55,835 nucleotides of DNA from the NCBI GenBank assembly GCA_017743475.1, contig JAGHYV010000024.1, positions 1 through 55,835 of the forward strand, written 5' to 3'. The stretch is from Roseiflexus sp. (GTDB lineage Bacteria; Chloroflexota; Chloroflexia; Chloroflexales; Roseiflexaceae). Below are positions 54,306-55,835 of the stretch, piece by piece. Under the pieces are notes generated by a model, which saw nothing but the letters and a program-made list of their open reading frames with translations, made no database searches and was not told the origin of the DNA. Position 1 is the first letter of the stretch; each line of letters begins with the position of its first letter. Position numbers and translations under genes: made by a program.

Positions 54306-55163
54306 ATGGAGCGTACGAGCGAAGAGATCATCGAACTGGCGCGGCGCGAGATTGCCGCGCGTAAGGAGCGTGAACACGATGGGCGTGAGGTTCCGTGGCG
54401 CTTCGCCTTCATTGGTCTTCTCGGAGCGATCCTGGCAGGCATGTTGCTCTGGCCCGGCGTGCCGCTCAACTGGAAGATGTACGCAGCTGTTCACGGCGTC
54501 TGCGCTCAGGTGCACAATGTGTCGCTGGGGGGCGAACAACTCCCGCTCTGCGCCCGCAACACTGGCATCTACAGCGGCTTTCTGCTGACCTTTGTCTATC
54601 TTCTCCTGCTCGGTCGCGAGCGTGCCGCGAAACTGCCGCCGCCTGCCATCGTCGCCGCGCTGGTGGCGCTGGTCGTTGTCATGGCGGTTGATGGATTCAA
54701 TTCACTGTTCGTTGATCTCTTCCTGCCCCACCTCTACACGCCGCGCAACGAACTGCGCACGCTCACTGGTTTGGGCATGGGCGTGTCCCTGGCGGTTGCC
54801 ATTCTGCTGGTGCTGAACCTTTCGCTCCGGCGCAACCCCGATATGGATCAACCTGTAATCGGCAACTGGCGTGAACTCGGCGGTGCGCTGCTGCTTGGCT
54901 TTCTGGTGCATGCCGCGATCTATGGCAATGTCGCCATCACCTACTGGCCCATCGCCATTGTTGCCTGGACCGGCATCGTCGGCGTTTTGTTCGCGGTCAA
55001 CCTGCTGATTATTGCGCTGATAATGAACTACGAGGGACGGGTGACGCGCGTGGTTGAACTAGCGCGCCCGGCGACCGTCGCGCTAGTGGTGACCGCCATC
55101 ATGCTGGGGGTGATGGCGTGGGGACGCTTCTGGCTTGAAGGGCAGGGATTGATAGTCTCGTAA
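54306..55163 (+). CDS. DUF2085-like membrane protein (second, longer copy)
   Basis: A 285-residue protein with about seven helices. After a charged N-terminus, the loop AVHGVCAQVHNVSLGGEQLP and LCARNTGIYSGFLLTF is a variant of the DUF2085 cysteine region (C-x2-H then C-x3-TG). It starts 12 bases after the TlpA-like stop. The C-terminal helices go beyond the length of the first copy. It ends 1 base before the convergent Rrf2 stop. Function unknown. Confidence 0.75.
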   Translation: MERTSEEIIELARREIAARKEREHDGREVPWRFAFIGLLGAILAGMLLWPGVPLNWKMYAAVHGVCAQVHNVSLGGEQLPLCARNTGIYSGFLLTFVYLLLLGRERAAKLPPPAIVAALVALVVVMAVDGFNSLFVDLFLPHLYTPRNELRTLTGLGMGVSLAVAILLVLNLSLRRNPDMDQPVIGNWRELGGALLLGFLVHAAIYGNVAITYWPIAIVAWTGIVGVLFAVNLLIIALIMNYEGRVTRVVELARPATVALVVTAIMLGVMAWGRFWLEGQGLIVS

Positions 55164-55164
55164 G

Positions 55165-55605
55165 TCAGATGTAATACATCACATTCCCGGAACGCTGCGC
55201 CTTGCGCTGGCAGAGATCTTCGAGGGTAATGCTCGCCAGATAGCGTTCCAGCATCTCACGCGCCCCGTCCCAGACCTCGCGTACCAGTTCGCGATCCATC
55301 GGCTCAGTCGGGGTTGGCGCATCGCGTCCGCTGTCGGTTGCCAGGAGTGGACCTTCGAGAGCGAGCAGTGCATCGAGGACGGTAATCTGTGACGGGTGGC
55401 GTGCCAGGCGATGCCCGCCCTGCGGACCACGGATGCTCTCGATCAATCCGGCGCGACGGAGCAGGATTAGGATCTGGTTAAGGTAATTTTCGTCGATTCC
55501 CTGACGCAAATGGATATCGTGACTCTGAATGGGTCCTTCACCAACGCGCTGCGCCAGATCGAGCAGTGCACGCAGACCGTATTCGCCTTTGCTGGAGATG
55601 CGCAT
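55165..55605 (-). CDS. Rrf2-family transcriptional regulator without cluster cysteines
   Basis: A 146-residue regulator: MRISSKGEYGLRALLDLAQR, ENYLNQILILLRRAGLIESI and RGPQGGHRLARHPSQITVLD make the winged helix. IscR and NsrR use three cysteines in the following region to hold an Fe-S cluster; here ALEGPLLATDSGRDAPTPTE has none, so sensing must differ, as in CymR-type members. I chose ATG 55605; the frame extends 17 codons upstream. Convergent to the DUF2085 operon, which it may or may not control. The remaining 55606-55835 shows no gene. Confidence 0.88.
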   Translation of the reverse strand: MRISSKGEYGLRALLDLAQRVGEGPIQSHDIHLRQGIDENYLNQILILLRRAGLIESIRGPQGGHRLARHPSQITVLDALLALEGPLLATDSGRDAPTPTEPMDRELVREVWDGAREMLERYLASITLEDLCQRKAQRSGNVMYYI

Positions 55606-55835
55606 AGGTGGTAATCGATATCGTTTGGTCAACTTTTCTTCTTTGTAGCATAGCATGGTTTAGGGGGAGAGGCAAGGGTGCATACAGTGAACGGGTGCAA
55701 CGGTGCAGCCCACGTCGCCACAGGCGCACGTTGCTACATGGGAACACGCGGACGCTCGCCGTCGATCGTTGGGCGCGACCACGCTCCCGCTGAAAGGCGT
55801 CCTGTGCTGCGCAGACCGCACACCAGCGCTCGGAC

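Overview
The window looks like chromosomal DNA from a GC-rich filamentous anoxygenic phototroph relative of the Chloroflexota, most like Roseiflexus. This is an inference from gene content and style: multi-GAF kinases, a free-standing V4R protein, Uma2 genes, LutA/LutB/GlcF-type Fe-S oxidoreductases, DUF2085 proteins, heptamer repeats and a dispersed palindromic repeat family. No rRNA, tRNA or CRISPR array was recognised, and no core photosynthesis gene is present.

Layout. 1-8901 (minus strand): a surface-glycan cluster with two GT2 and two GT4 glycosyltransferases, a polytopic GT87-like membrane protein and an AsnB-type amidotransferase, with a Uma2 nuclease gene wedged in. 9221-20957 (plus): a V4R-domain protein, a left-handed beta-helix protein, a response regulator with a degenerate GGDEF domain, a 2149-residue soluble histidine kinase with nine GAF domains, an alpha/beta-hydrolase whose nucleophile is Gly, and a zinc alcohol dehydrogenase. 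20958-23218: a gene-poor stretch with a small membrane protein, degenerate dispersed repeats and a frameshifted methyltransferase. 23219-30681 (plus): a membrane-bound Hdr/GlpC-like Fe-S protein, LutA-like and LutB-like proteins and a GH57/DUF3536 protein. 30790-32700: Uma2, YwiC-like and small membrane proteins.

32754-38018 is a decaying island. It holds an EfeUO-like iron-uptake operon (imelysin/EfeO-like lipoprotein, FTR1 permease, small proteins, cupin) with three in-frame TAG codons plus a deletion and frameshifts. Next come a multiply frameshifted kynureninase and an IS5-type transposase broken into oppositely oriented pieces. A strong promoter still faces the iron genes.

38120-49850 is a mixed housekeeping region: trans-sulfuration enzyme, GlcF, CehA/McbA-type PHP hydrolase, HpaI-type aldolase, HD hydrolase, CbiX-like protein, MFS exporter with a sigma70-type promoter and a palindromic operator candidate, small membrane protein, SH3-domain protein, SCP2-like protein and a B12-binding/radical-SAM-like protein that lacks the cluster cysteines. 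49961-52858 is a two-component pair. 53128-55605 is a compact DUF2085-TlpA-DUF2085 operon facing an Rrf2 regulator.

The most unusual signals are: heptamer arrays that begin at stop codons and one that sits in frame inside a glycosyltransferase; the amber-riddled iron operon; two enzymes with intact folds but missing catalytic residues; and the redox-looking DUF2085-TlpA-DUF2085 unit.
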